Shown here: piece by piece, positions 12,854 to 26,649 of the stretch
Numbering within the stretch: the first letter of the stretch is position 1
Layout: each line of letters opens with the position of its first letter
NCBI GenBank assembly: GCA_025331565.1
Contig: JAFREQ010000066.1
Location: 496,001-560,000 of the forward strand
DNA from: Holacanthus passer
Lineage: Eukaryota; Chordata; Actinopteri; Pomacanthidae
Reading direction: 5' to 3'
Length of the DNA stretch: 64,000 nt
Notes under the pieces: model-generated
The model's input: only the letters and a program-made list of their open reading frames with translations
Told to the model about the DNA's origin: nothing
Database searches by the model: none
Position numbers and translations under genes: made by a program

Positions 12854-12874
12854 AAAAAAAAAAAAAAAAAAAAA
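12854..12874 (+). repeat. Poly(A) tract, 21 bases
   Basis: An uninterrupted A run in AT-rich intron sequence with no recognisable retrocopy upstream. Confidence 0.9.
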
Positions 12875-14284
12875 TGTGAAGAACAATTTGAAGTGCCACT
12901 TTTACGTCTTTCATTACTGTATCTCACATTTTATGTTGCAATCAATATATTGTGATGAGTGTGAGTGAAGCAGGGCCACTGAAGGCTGAGCGTAATAGCC
13001 CTCCACCTCAAGGCTTCACCACACAGTTTTATGTTCATATTCTTTGCGCCGGGTCACTCAGCGACTCCGGGGCTTCATTTTCATTAGTAGCACTTCGGAA
13101 GGGACCTTTTAATTTTACTGTCACAAACCTGTTGCAGGCCAATTGACTTATCCTGAGGGTTAAAGCACCACAGTTGGATGTATTGTCTCCAGAGTGAAAG
13201 GTTAGATAACTACTCTGGGTCACATAAAACCACGCGGTGTAATTGACATTGATTTTACAGCTAAAGGTGCAATTAATATCGAGGCTTGTGTTTACCCCTG
13301 CGAGCTGCTTCAAAGTCCATACGAAAATGGAAAGACATTGTTTAATTTAGGCCAACTTATTACCACGCAGTTTTGACAACCACTTAGTTGCTTTAATGCT
13401 CAACATAATTAGAACAAGACTTTGAGTTCAGCTACGTATAAAACTCTTTGACAGTGCTATTATCGTCCCCCACCCACAGAAATTAGTGTCTTTTGCCAGA
13501 GGGCATAATGAAAACAGGACGTAAGTATCTCTTTATGATCTCCTGTCTTACTTTTGGAAAAGGCAGTAAACATCTCTGATGGGCTTTTATTGCATTTTCA
13601 ACTGCAAGACACAGAGCTTGATTGTAACCACACAAAAAAATGACAGAGGAAGACGCTTCAATATTCGCAATGAACTTGACTAATATCATAATTAAAAAGA
13701 CAGCTCAAATATATGTTGAAGAGACGAGCAAGGGCCTTGAGCTGGGAGGTTGATAAGGGTCTGAAGACAAGAGTCACCCTGTTTTTCAAAGTCATTGCAG
13801 GCGTGGCTAAATATAAATCTGCCCTACTTATTATTGGACGGACCACACATGCAAAGTTAATGTAGACAAATGAGGGGGAGGTGCAGGTCAGATCATTTGG
13901 GAAACCTCTGGCTAGTTTCTGGGACAGGAGGCACTCAAATGGAAATTCACTGTGTCTGCGAGAGCGTCCACATCCTCTGGAACAAGCTCGATCTGAATTG
14001 AAGCCCTGGGCGCTCGTTTTTATCCGCGTTCTCCAACTTCTCCGGTGGTGGCATGAGGAGGGAGATTACTCCCCTCAGGGCACGTAGAAGGGCCATGTAC
14101 TCATGAGGATTAGCAGAGAGCGCGGAGCAATGAATGTGAGGGACCAGTCAACCGAGGGACATTAACTGATACCTTCTGAACGAAATTCGACATTCATAGA
14201 ATCTAAATTGAAGTCGCTACAGGAAGACTTTTTCATTTTAACGCACTGCTGTAAAAATCGGTCATATTAAAATCCCCAGACTGC

Positions 14285-14300
14285 AAAAAAAAAAAAAAAA
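14285..14300 (+). repeat. Poly(A) tract, 16 bases
   Basis: An uninterrupted A run. Confidence 0.9.
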
Positions 14301-16557
14301 CTGGCCTTAATGATCAACTTCAAAGCACATTCCCTCATGACTGTATGTAAATCAACATGTTTGACTGCATTAATATGATTGACAGCCTACACAAAGCCTC
14401 TCTTGTAAACATCCACGGCCGGCCACGTAGTTTCATGAAACACACAGATAGAGATTTTTCAAATCCTGCTTGTGAAATAAACATATCAATCTACAGCTTC
14501 CAGACACATCAGAGTCGTTCCAGAGATGATAAGACAAAACAAAATGATTAGACATTGTGTGAGAAAACTGTTGCGTATGTCGTGTCCTGAACGGGAGCCA
14601 TTTATCGTCAGCGTGGAGAACAAAAATGCGCACAGCTTATATTTGAGTTCTTTTTCAAACATGGCTTGACTATTGTAGGTTTATAATAAAAGCTGCCTGT
14701 TTTATCACAGAGCACAAGCATTATTCCTAAGTACTTTGCACCGTCTTTTCAAAGCCGATTAGAGCACGGAGAAGGAGGCCAGCTCATCCTCGCAAAGGCA
14801 GGATATTTACATTTCAGTGCCATGTGCAGTGAATTTTAATTTGGCTCCTACGATTTAACACGGCAGCTTCCTCGCAGTTTCACACATGAGTGCTTAATGG
14901 CTTCGTTAACATCCCAAGGGACTTTCCTCATTACCTGATCTGGTCAACTCTGACAGGTGCAACGAGTCTCATCACTGATCTTTGTTCATAGTGCCAAGTT
15001 CCCTCATACCATCGATCGCGGCAGAATCGAAATCAAAGAAACACGCGAGTCAAAAAGGCAAAGCGCAAAAAGAAACGTCAGTCAGCGGCATAAGGGAATA
15101 ATTCTAATGAGATCGGTGCCCTTGACAAAAATATACGACCCAAAGTTAAATGTCTAAATTATTCCTGTATTGCCTTTCTGAGTATCTTTGGACGCAGACC
15201 AAGAACACCATTAGGACATTTTAAACAAACCCATTAAGCATGTGTTTCATTACACAAGCACTGATAAAGCCCTCAGGCAATGCTGAGGAAAAATGTGCAA
15301 GATTTTTTATTTGTTTTCATTTATTAAATACACCAAAAATATCTGATCGTGTCCTTGAAACTGAGCTGCAAAACTGTGCTGTTTCGTCTATGGTCCTCTA
15401 GCATCTCATGTACAGTATTTATCTCTTCACACAAACCCCCCGACGAGTCATAATTCAAAATATTTGGATACATCACATCTCCAATTCTAGCCTGAAGGTC
15501 ACTGAAGTTATCTGGAATTGAATACAGTTCATTTTCAAAAACAATCATTCAAAAGCCTTGTTTACAAGCAGCTCATGTTTTAAAAACACCCTTGGGTGAC
15601 ATATTTAAAAAGGTCATACTGCCTTAACAAACCTTATTATCCATGTTGGATAATCTGCGTAATGAAAACATAAAGCGCGTCCCTGTTTTTCAATTGATGT
15701 CTGTGCTTATCAAAACGAAACTTTGCAAATTTCGACAGATAATATTTGAAAAACTGAGTTAAGGAAAGAGCTGTAATCCTACCAGCAGCACTGCAGGCTT
15801 GCCAACATCTTCTGACCGCCGCAACAACTTGTTTTCTCACATCACTTCCTCCACCCTCGGCCTCCGAGTGATGGTCACACAGGCTGCACAGCATAAATTG
15901 TCTTCACTGTTCGCTTTGATCCCTGACATGGACATGGCACCCCGCTAAAGCAGCCCCATGTGGAGTACTGACAATCAGCCAACACTTTGTTGTTGAGAGA
16001 ACACATAACATGTGTGCACCTTGTGAATCGCCTTTGTAACAGGCTGAGCATCATGTCTGGTCAGTCACCTGAAAGCGGAGAGTACTCACCTGTCTCAAGT
16101 GGAATAATGATTTACAATCAGGCTTCAGGCAACTTTGAGGCGACCAACTTTTAGACTAGAAACTGTAGGACTGTGTCTGGGATATGTGTTCACCGTGAGA
16201 TACGTTTATGGTTGTTTAGTGTTTATAAGGCATTCAAATATTTATACAATTTAAATAACTGTCATACCAATTGAGTAAGGTCAAGTAAAGCAATCAGTTA
16301 TGACAAGCAACTGCAGGAGCTGTAAACATTCTCTTATAATTTGTGGAGCGCCAGTATGATAATTTGTAATAAACCAGGCTCCGTACTATGATTTTTATTT
16401 TGCAATCAAGACAGCCATTATTACATTCTTGACCTTGTTCAAGTGCTCACTCAGGGCTGTCCCTCATTTCTGATAATGGTGTTGCTTCTGTTATTCATGT
16501 GAGCCACAGTTTTTTAATTCTAGTAAAATTTTGTTTGGAAAAGCTTAATAAGTGATG

Positions 16558-16760
16558 CGAGTAGGGTTGCAATTAATAATCATTTTCATTAGGTCATTTC
16601 TGCTGATTATCTTCTTGATTTATTGATTATTAGTTATTATTAGAAAACAGGGAAACGCTTCCATTGCTAATTTCTATGGCTACAGGTCATCAAATATCTT
16701 GGTGTCCAAACAAAACCCAAACATATTTAGTTTATAATGATATAACTATAATGATATATC
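16558..16760 (+). repeat. Piece of family A, 5' half
   Basis: It starts with GTAGGGTTGCAATTAATAAT and ATTTTCATTAGG, equivalent to the typical TAGGGCTGCAACTAAxGATT start of this fish repeat. It continues through CTTGATTTATTGATTATTAG, CCAAACAAAACCCAAA and TTTAGTTTATAATGATATAA. The 3' boundary is unclear, and diverged sequence to about 16950 may also belong. Confidence 0.55.
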
Positions 16761-18150
16761 CTCAAAAAGTTAATCAAATGATCTATCATTCATCAAAACA
16801 GGTGCTAATTGTCAACCTATTACAGTCCTATACATTAATGGGAACATTAATGAAAATAAAATATGAGATATAATGATGATTCAAAACAGGAAATATGCTG
16901 CACATCGATGCTCATGACATCATAAATACAACATAATTACCTAATTAGTCAATAATATTGGCAAGCCATTGCTCAACGTTACAATGTGATGTTGTTGTGC
17001 ATCGTAGTTTTTATTGTATTTTAATTTCAACCCGTGCTCTCAAAGTGAAATGTTGCTACATCATCAGGCAGTTGTCATATAATCTGTAGCTCTGACTCCT
17101 TTTTGTCCATGAATTTGCTCACAAGAATCACAAGGCCATACAAGGTATCATAAAAACTTCATCCCACCCACTGCAGAGCAATGTATGCTACCTGAGCCCA
17201 TGGCATTTTCCTCTGCCAAATGAAAAAGGCAAGAAATTTCAAATGAAGTGAAAAAGGACTGAGGCAAATCCATACCTCATACTAACCTCACCTTCTTGTG
17301 CAGTCAAGTCTCAGTGCTTTTATCTGGCAGGCCTAATACTATTGATGGGCTGTTGAAAAAGAATAGAAAATCCCCTCGCTACAACGGCGTTTTGGCTGCT
17401 TAGCATTTGTGGGAATGCACAATAGGAGCAATATGGGAGCAGATTATTTATTTTGAATGAGAGGCAATTCGATAGCGTGGGTCCGACGGGAGAAGCTAAA
17501 ATGTGTTCCTGGTGCAAAACAAGCGGCCGAGCAGAGACTTGAGAAATCAGTCGGGGGAGAAGAGCGACCAAGGTGCTGAATTGAATAATAACAAAAAACG
17601 ACAAAGCCAACAAACTCTAAAACCTCAGAGCTGACAAGTTCATTACCAGCAGAAACCACCTGGCTAGCAGCTTTTCTTGTGAGGCTTTTACTAATAAAAG
17701 GTTTCAAAAATAACTGCACACGCTGCGATTTCTGTCTGGCCGCCACAATGCTTGCGGCTCGGTGTCAAATCAAGGTCATGTTTTTAATCCCATACTTCCC
17801 CTTCTCGCGCTCAAGCTTTTCTATAGCTGACGTTACTTATCAAACCCGGTGTATTTTTGTTCCATTATTCAACCGCAGAGGCTGCAGCTTGTCCGGTTCA
17901 TTCGAAATGCATTTTGATGAATGCGAGTTAGAGCTAAATCGAGACATTTTTAATGATTAGAAAGATTAGAGGGAATAAGAAATATCAATGCTCTTAAGTG
18001 GGAGGATGAAGTTACAGACACATACTGGATGTAAATGGACAAAACGCGTGCATGTGCATACAGACTGGAAACAGAGCTGGTGCCATTAGAGACTCCAAGG
18101 TGCTCATATCAAACCGTTCAACCATGTCTCTAACTATTACATATATATGT
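16761..18150. other. Intron 1 segment, unassigned
   Basis: The first 200 bp may still belong to the family A copy. 17340-17960 contains more CpG and fewer runs than its surroundings and looks single-copy. No exon was recognised. Confidence 0.45.
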
Positions 18151-18625
18151 TAAAGATGCACAGATACACCTTTCTTTTCAGACCAAGTACAAGTACTTAC
18201 ATTTGGGTACTTGTTGATACCAAGTGCTTAATAATACCATCACAGTTTAGTGTCTAGCAGCTTTGGTAATATGGTTCCTGTGATTTGGCGACAGTTGGGA
18301 ATCTCTACACATCCCATACTATCTACAACTGACAGCAGCTGGTCATCAAGAACAATGTCCTGGTTAAGAGCTTCTGTTTGTTTTACTGTCTCTGGAAATT
18401 TTCTTGTTTCTCCAGCGTTGCATAATGGGCTGTTGCTGTTGTCCGCTGCTAACATCAGCAAACTATTTGAATTCTGCATTGTGTTTGATGTTTTATGAAA
18501 TGACAATTTAGCAGAACATAGCTTGCAGTCTCCTCTGCTTTTGACATCCTCCTCCACCAACCTGACGAACTGATGAGAGGTTAACGTCTCATTGCCGTAA
18601 AGTGGTATCAGGTGTAGTTGTATCA
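18151..18625 (-). mobile_element. Internally deleted hAT-type DNA transposon remnant
   Basis: The left end, AAAGATGCACAGATACACC, and the segment TCAGACCAAGTACAAGTACT resemble a common teleost hAT family that starts with a GATGCACCGATAC-type terminus. A diverged inverted copy of the end lies at 18597-18625 (AAAGTGGTATCAGGTGTAG). Between them, on the minus strand, is an open stretch with a BED-like zinc finger motif and a later hAT-type segment, so most of the transposase is missing. At about 475 bp it is a non-autonomous relic inside grik3 intron 1, in the sense orientation relative to grik3. Confidence 0.65.
18240..18560 (-). pseudogene. BED-finger hAT transposase fragment
   Basis: An open stretch of 106 codons begins MVEEDVKSRGDCKLCSAKLSF. 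The C-x2-C pair followed by the segment HKTSNTMQ recalls a degraded BED zinc finger (C-x2-C ... H), though the expected second zinc-ligand pair is altered. It continues to DDQLLSVVDSMGC and then CRQITGTILPKLLD. These resemble the QPLSVVDxxGF segment and the PSRxTxSxxxLPxLY-type segment of hAT/ZBED transposases. The segment between the finger and the SVVD motif is shorter than usual, and the catalytic core is absent. I infer a decayed transposase and not a domesticated ZBED gene, because the frame ends at the transposon end and motifs are damaged. Confidence 0.6.
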
Positions 18626-21600
18626 GAGAATTACATTTTTATCAAGGAACCCTTAATTAAAGTATCTGCCAAGTCACAAAATGTTGATACTGTGATATCA
18701 GCAAAATGTTCACTGAAAACATACATCATTTGTTTTCCTTCAATACCAATTCTTGCAATGCAGACTTTTTTCTGCTTATATTTAGGCCTTTATAGCATTT
18801 GGTTAAGATTAGGGAAAGATCTTTGTATTGATTAAATATTGAAAAGGTCAAAAGTGACTTAAATCACAAGGCACAATGGTACTTTATTCAAATCTGACCA
18901 AAACCATAGCTTTGGTAATTACCCTGAACTTAAAGGTGTCCATGTTGAATGCATTTCGTTACTTACAGAACATTGTTTTGTACATTATACAATCAGCTTA
19001 ATTGCATTCAACCAATGGCGGGATGTGAATCGTGTCGCCAGCGTGCTTGCATGTGTGCATTTATGTTCTCATATTCACGCACAGTACAAAAAATCCCGCG
19101 GCGTCAAAAAGGCCACAGGATACCTTTTGATCAAAGTGCATTTGTTGCATAAATCCACCCAACATGCAGGACTCAGGGTTCTTGTCACAGTCTTGGCTTT
19201 GTTTGTCTCCCATAAATGCAGCACTTCCTATACTAAAATAACATTGCCAGGGAACACAATCCAGGCACCATTACATTTCTCCACAAAGCGTATTTGGTAA
19301 AAGGCATTAGTAGAATAGAAACGTTATTTCTTGGGGACAGGGTTGTATTGTGAGAGGTTGGTGAATGCTGTTGGTATTTACTGCTGACACCCTTGAAACT
19401 TGGTGGGACCTGCCCTATAGCCTGCAACACACAGAGAGAAAAGTGCAATTGTTTTCTCCTGCCAATCTAACACAGTATAATAAAGGCCATATGCCAGAAG
19501 GCAACTACTAAATCCACCTGACCAATCTCAAGGGTGCTCGTGGGATCAAGATACCAAAGCAAGCATAACGCCTGGCCTAAAGAGAGCCAACAGAGTGGTG
19601 AGAAGAGAGACTAGCACATAGCGAAACAACCGTGATACACTTGCTTCCTTAAGGACTTTCACACGGCACTGGTTTAGTCACAGTCACTCCAACAGCAGTA
19701 CTTGAAACGTGAAAGCAGAGATACTGTAAAGCCAGCGAGTGGATGGAGTCAAGGACCTATTTTGCCATTCAAAGCAGAGACAGCCTGAAGCACTAAGATG
19801 TTTGAAGAAACTTAAATATGAACAGCTCTACCTTGTCCATAATATCCCGTTACAGTTTTCTGAGGGGGCATGGCGGGCCGCAGAAAATCAAGTTGTGCAG
19901 CTGCATAACTGTTGTGCGTCAATGAGTCCAGATCCGAAACATCAAGGGAGCCTCACTGTCAACTTTTAAAGGACGCTGCACTAAATCATTTTGGGTGTGT
20001 GGAGGAATCCGGAAGGTACAGTTCATGAGTCATTACATGTGACGCGTAATGTTTCAGGCACTGTCATAATCCGTTAACGGACTTAATTAAAAAGCAGAGT
20101 GACTATGCAATCATAAGTGGGTCTGCTCCCGAACCGACATTCCCCGTTTGTTTATATAACCTGGATTCAAATGGGGACAGTCAGTGGAAATCAAGTCATC
20201 ACTTGGTAATGCCCTTGTGAATGCGTAGCGCGCCACCAATGACTCATGAAATATGTTGCTCCAATCACAGGTTACATCCACGCCATCAATCCTCAAGATT
20301 AATTTGGCTTGGGAGATGAGTTATTCAATAATTCATTGTGTAAGATTTGCCTGCAAATTAATCCTTATTCAATGTGACAAGGAGAATTAAATGATTGCTT
20401 ACCAGGTAATTTGGACATAATTATTCTTCTTTCAAGTTATGGTCTGCTGTGCAAAATCTACAGGGTTTATCTTGTTTCTGCCAGGTGTTGTTGTTAAGAC
20501 GAAGAACCGGTCCGTATGCATTTCCCAAAAGATGAAAATAGCTAAGTTTAGACCGGAGCATATGAAAATGATGCATGTGCTCTAGATGTTGTTCATCTCC
20601 TTGGAAGAGATTTATGATTGGTATGTTACACAGGATGTTAAATTATCATGTTTTTTTTCCATGTGTCCTGATAAAATCTAGTTTTCCTATAAGTTTTCTT
20701 TGACTTCTACACCAGTGTGCACAATTTTTACCATCTTCCTCTTCAAACCTTAAGAGATACAAAACAATTAAGCTTGCTCAGCACCCACCTCTCGCTCCTT
20801 CTGGTGACCCACATTTAGCCTTAATATCTGCTGCAAACATACTGTTTGAAATTTGACACTAACAGCAGATTTTATTTGCCTTTGAGAGCATTAATGCAAA
20901 ACAAAATTAAGACGGGAAAATGCCCCGGTCAGCATTTACTTCACAGATAAAGAGAGTGGATATTCATTACATGTTCAGCATTGTTGTACAAATCAAAGAG
21001 CAATTTATTTATTAGACATATCTTAAATGTCAGTGACTTAAAATATAATCCTTTTAAAATACACATCACATTCTCAAGACGGACAATAAAGTGCTATTTT
21101 ACACTGAACTGGCTGCCGTGCTTGTGAATTCAATTCAAATTGAAGGTCAACTTGATTAAGAGTAAAGTTGGACAGGAATTAATTCATGTGAAGCTGTTAA
21201 CTCCAGAGTGAACTCTAATTACATGAGTCTACAGAACGGAAACAGTAGTACTTCAATGAAGTGACCTCAAAGGTGGTTTTTCATTCACTGCTTTTTCCAA
21301 TACAGTTGAAAGACAGAGTTATTGCACCGTGTTGCCACAATTACCGTTGAACATCAAACCCTTACTTTGACATTTTAAAAGTGCAACTTGAAATCTACAA
21401 AGCTGAAACGGAAAGAACGGAATGGATTTATTACCTTAAATTAAATGGAAGAGAGAAAGGGCTAACCACAGTCCACGCATCACAGCGTGTTTTACAAAAA
21501 GCCCACTGATTTAAAAAGCAAAGATATCAGAAACACTTGGATTGATGCAGCCCACTCTGCACAGAAACAAGTACATCCTTTTTACTCACACCTGCTGTCT

Positions 21601-21941
21601 ACCTGTCAAAAGCCTTCACTGTACTGCTACTCCCCTCCTTCACTGCCAGCTCACAATTGCAGCCCCCCTATTGCGGTCTGTCAGATGCCAGCCTCAGACA
21701 TAGTGCACCACTGTGCTGGAGTCTCCGGAGCTAACTGTCACTTATTTTTCCTTGTGCTTCTCATGAGGAGAGGGAGCGAAAAAAGCACCAAAACGCGCTC
21801 GGGGAGGAAAGATATGGCCGGAGCTGTCAGCGAGTGCTAGAAATCATTAAGGCATACACATGTTGGGAGGCATGTAACATTAGTGTTGTCAGTGATGCTG
21901 CTGCAGAATGTGAGGGAGAGTCTCAAGGCAAAGGCAAGGGC

Positions 21942-21963
21942 TGTGTGTGTGTGTGTGTGTGTG
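21942..21963 (+). repeat. (TG)11 microsatellite
   Basis: A pure TG run followed by AGTGAGTGTG, an eroded extension. Confidence 0.95.
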
Positions 21964-24217
21964 AGTGAGTGTGTTTATTATCATCCCTTATATTTTATGT
22001 GATCATTTTATATATATGGGATGGCCAATGATTCAATACTTTAGATAGAAAGCTAACATTTTCTCAAGAAGCTAAATATTTTAAATAAGTTTGGTTATCA
22101 TATTTAATTTGCTAATACTAAACCTGTACTAATCAATATATTTATATGAATCAAATTACGATGTGCAATATGAAAGGTGTCACTTACAATAATAAACCAA
22201 CAGAAAATTATCACCAGACTCAGAAGCATTTTAGCGTCTTAGCTGATTGTTTTGGTTCACTCAAATTAGTGACTAGATGGTGTACATATTGGAGCATTTA
22301 CATTCGTCAATGGTCAGAAACATAACTCCAAATGTTTATGTTGCTCCGTATCTGCTGGATGTGTAATTAAGCTACTTTGCACATTTGCCACAACAATCAT
22401 ATAATGTGAATGCGTTTACAGCTTGTTGCGCTGCCCCCAAGTGGACAAACAAATCAAATAATGCAGGTTTAAACTTCCAATAAATGCCTACATAACCAGG
22501 CTCCTAAGGTGCTGCAGTCTTGAAGTTTCTGGCTCAGTAACTTGAGGTTCATCTGTGGGGGAACTGTAAGATGACCTTCAGTAAAACCTCCTGGACAAAC
22601 ATCTTTGTGAGTCAATATGTTGACGTCCTTACACTCCACAGAACTCGAAAGAAAAAGGATCGCGGAATCAATTGAAAGTTGAAAGGGTTTTTGAATAGAA
22701 ATTAGACATGTAGTCATGAATGATCAGGTGGCAATCATTAGCTTTGAATAGGTTTTTTTTATTGTATTGTTATAATACTGTAGTATTGATTTCAACTGGC
22801 TCACACAACTCCAATATACAGTACCTACTATACCCATACATTTCTAGCATCCACTTCCCTCCCCGTCCTCGATCCCTCTTGTGCTTTCCCCCCTCATGCC
22901 CACCACTTGAGTTGATGCTTTTGTTGTACATGATATTGGGAAAGTACAGCCCAGCTGAGTTAATCTGTTTTCTGCATCAGTGACTTGCAACAAGTCCACT
23001 CTCTTTTTCATTAAGTGACTGAGGGATCCTGGAGGCTGAGCAGAGCAGAGAGCAGAGCCGCTGTCAAAACGCCCCGGCCAACCATCACACACATTAGCAG
23101 GCACCCATTTTGAGAAATAGCGGGGCTTTCTTACATTTGTGCATATGAACAGACACACGCAGGCACAAATAATATCACATCCACGAGTTCCTGTGTGTTT
23201 GCAACAAGTTAGCGTGGTAAGTTTTCGACAGCAAAGGAATCCAGTTTGAAATGTTTCCAAAACTATGTGCTGCAAGAAAAAAAAGATATCAGATGGATTA
23301 TCCTGAGGCAAAAGTATTTGACAATCTGTTTGTGTATAGGCTTTTTTTTCTTTCTTTTACTTTACTCTTTCTCGGTTAGAAAACTATTGTTTACAGCTTC
23401 TTTGCTTCCGCAACTAGAGGAAAGAACAGGAGGGATCAGCCTCCCCGGCCACGAGGTGCCACCATCTCCTCTCTCCATCTGTCTGCCCACTCTTCCGGGG
23501 GCTAATTATCCTAATCCCTTGAATCCAGAATGCAGGCTGGTGGCACGCGCCTCGGTCCCAGGACGCTAGCATTTTGCCTCCCAGTTAAAATGTGGAAATT
23601 AATTACCGCCTGCCCTGCTGCCAGTGGGAGGAGGAAGAGGAGAGGCAACCGCAGGAAGGCCTGTCTCTGGCAGGTGTGGGAGGGTGCTGGGGATTTCTGT
23701 TGAGGGGTTAAAGTAGGGGCCACGACTGCAGTTCAGTTTGTCTAACAGTGGATGGTACCACTGGAGTCCTGTTAGGGATTTGAAGTCTTTGTTAGCCACC
23801 ATACTGTTGACTCCACAAAGCTACACAGAGACAAGCTTTATCCTGATGTTTGAAGTCACTTATTATGAAATACAACAGCAATAACGGAAAGTCTTTCTTG
23901 TGATTGTTTTTAAGGACCTGCTCCAATGAAAATCAAGTTTTTAACCTTGTTCATTTGTCCATAGGATGTTTTTATATGCCTCAAGAAATATGAGGAGCAA
24001 AATTGAATTGAAGTGAATCAATGACAGTCCAAGAAACGCAGATTCAGACAGCCAGGGATTCATATGTAGCATGACTAAGGAACCAATCCCGTCAACATGC
24101 AGGTTGGGGCTTTCCATATCATGATAACAAGCCGAAGACTCGTGTTATTCATAACTGTTATGACATTGTCCTGATACATCGACATTAACAGGTGTACACC
24201 GACTTGTAGGTCTTCGA

Positions 24218-24237
24218 TTCTTCTTCTTCTTCTTCTT
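24218..24237 (+). repeat. (TTC)n microsatellite
   Basis: About six TTC units, a purine-pyrimidine asymmetric tract in the intron. Confidence 0.9.
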
Positions 24238-25599
24238 TAGGAAATGATGATTCAAACACATATGGCTGAATTACTCATATATTATCATTTCCCACTGTGT
24301 AGCGTACAGCAGCTGGTAAAAGAGAGAACAAGCAGAGGTTTGTGTTTTTCTGTCTTGACTTCAGGGAGCATGAATTTTTGGTTCTTACTGACATCGTTGA
24401 TATTTGTAATTTGATTAGTGCAATTCAAGTGGAGGCATGCACTGAAAATACTTTGTAATACCACTTAAACTCTGATTGCCCCACGAGCATCTGACCAGGT
24501 TGGAGTTGGACCCCCTTCTTTCAGTAAACACTATGTGGCTGAGTTCAGGAACTAGATATGACTATTTCTTTCCTGTTAGATTACCATTTGCTGCATCATC
24601 ATTCAAACCGTGTTGTACCTTAAGGGGCTTAATTGTGTGTGACTGCATCATGAAGTGTGCAACAGTACGATATACAGTATGGCTTCATCCTTTGTTTGAA
24701 GTAATGATGAATAGGGAACTAACGCGGATGCAAACCAAACTGAGCCGAACAGAAAAGTCTTATTTACCATTAAGATGACAGGCAGGCGAGAATGACTTCA
24801 TTTTACAGTTCAGGAGAAGCGGCATCCATTGTGAACCACGGAGGACCATTTTCAAAATATTTTTATTACGGGAGAAACACGGTAACTGATGTACGGCATG
24901 TGTTTTCACCATTTTCTTAACACAGTTGAGTGAATGAAAAAATAACCTGCAAGATATGTGAAAGCTTGCAGTCGATTCCAAAACACCCACGTGGCCAAAT
25001 GACACAGACATACTCAGTCACGCTTCTACTTTGCCAAGGGAAACGGGGTGAAAAATACCACTATTAAAATGATATTCATAGTTGAGAAATTACAGTTTTT
25101 GGCATCCACAATATCACACTTTCTATTTTTCTCAGGGGGGCTTGCTCTCATTAACACAAGTACTGGTCTTGAAAATGAACTGCCTGAAATGATGCCAGTA
25201 TCTACACAAGTTCTCTCCTATACTAATCTATACCTCCAGGACCGGCATGTTGGGATTTGATGTCCCCTCGTCCTGCTGCACCTGGCAGAACCTCACACCT
25301 GTGGATATATCAGATGAAAAAGCAATGGAGGACAGCGTTTTCTCACGTAGACACAATCAGCTCCTGATCACAGACACCACCCTCGCACCTGTGGCCAAAT
25401 ACAAGCCAGCATGTTGTTGCGACTGCAGGTTAGAAAAATTCAACCTAATGACTTGCAATTGAAGTAAAGGTGTCATTCTCTGTATTTAGATCAGAGATTT
25501 CTGGTTGTTGTTGGAAACAATGTGTGAATTATCAGCCTTGAGATATGATAAAATATCTTGCAGTGTGTAGTCTGCTAGAAAATCCTTCAAAGAAGAGCC

Positions 25600-25760
25600 A
25601 GTTGTCTGTACTGGAGTCCAACCAATAAAACAGCCAGGCCGACATATCAGCTAATATTAGCTTAATGCAGATATATCATATCAGCATATATGTTAGCCAA
25701 AAAGTAACAAGAAATTGCTGTCCAGACATGCTAAAGATACATTTGAGATAAATTGCTTGT
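25600..25760 (+). repeat. Possible family C relative
   Basis: GGAGTCCAACCAATAAAACA, GCCAGGCCGACATATCAGCT, AATATTAGC resembles a fish repeat with GGCCGATATATCGG words, heavily mutated. Boundaries are uncertain. Confidence 0.35.
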
Positions 25761-26649
25761 ATACATATCTTCGTCACACATGAAGTTGAATTCATGTGAT
25801 TCTAATCAAAAATGTTATGTGTTTATGTAAAAAAAAATGAACTTATACTCTATATTGAGTCTCATCTCAAATATCAAGTCTGGGCTTCGAAAAACCAGTT
25901 TCAGACGGGAAACTCAGTGCAGTTAGAAGCTACTATATGTTACAGGAATTGGATCCTCATCCAAATGCACATGAAGCTTTGTTTTGCCTGAATCTGGAGG
26001 ACACAACCAGAATGATTTGCAATTCAGTTTCCTCTATTCCATTGCTTCAGTTATGCATTCACAAAAACCACTTGACCACCATAATGTATTTACAATGTTT
26101 CTGAGTTCAGGAGGTCATCCATCACCTGAAATAGACGGCTGGGAGAAGGCAAAGCATAACCCATGCAGGCATGACAGAAAAATGTTTTGACCATGAACTT
26201 GGTACAATATTTACCAAAAGTCCATAATGTGACTTACTGCTCCAATGGTATTTTCATTTTGTCTCTGGTTGAGAGCAACTTCCTGACTATATTGTAAAAT
26301 GTATTATTTTAGGAGTCGAGCAAGGAGGCCTGAATGCACCATTCAGCTGTGGATTAGTTTGGTCTCTGTATGGACAGACCGTCTCATTTGGGCAAGTTAT
26401 ATAGGATGAGGAACGCACCATTGCATCTATAAATCCACTGTTCACGTCCTTTAATGTCAAAAATCATGTGACGGTATCTCTTTGCATAACTGTCAAAATA
26501 AAGGCGTGTATTATTAGAAATCCTTGGTTGTTTTTAAAACCTTCAACTGCTGAATGTGAGCGAGTAGAGTGGAGAGTGAAGTGGTGGGGAAATTACATTT
26601 GCAATTCAGGACATCAACTGCTTCCAAGTGCAAATAAATATTTCAAAAA

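Larger units (their letters stand above)
11691..16557. other. Intron 1 segment without recognised genes
   Basis: Apart from three poly(A) tracts I recognise no element. Stretches at 12950-13310 and 13860-14120 look non-repetitive and moderately GC-balanced, and could hold conserved noncoding sequence. This cannot be judged without alignment. Confidence 0.5.
18626..25599. other. Intron 1 segment, unassigned
   Basis: Two microsatellites lie here. 22240-22450 ends with GCGCTGCCCCCAAGTGG, a phrase common at the end of dispersed fish repeats, so an old element may lie there. 23430-23640 is GC-richer with CTAATTATCCTAATCCC in its centre. No coding exon was recognised. Confidence 0.45.
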
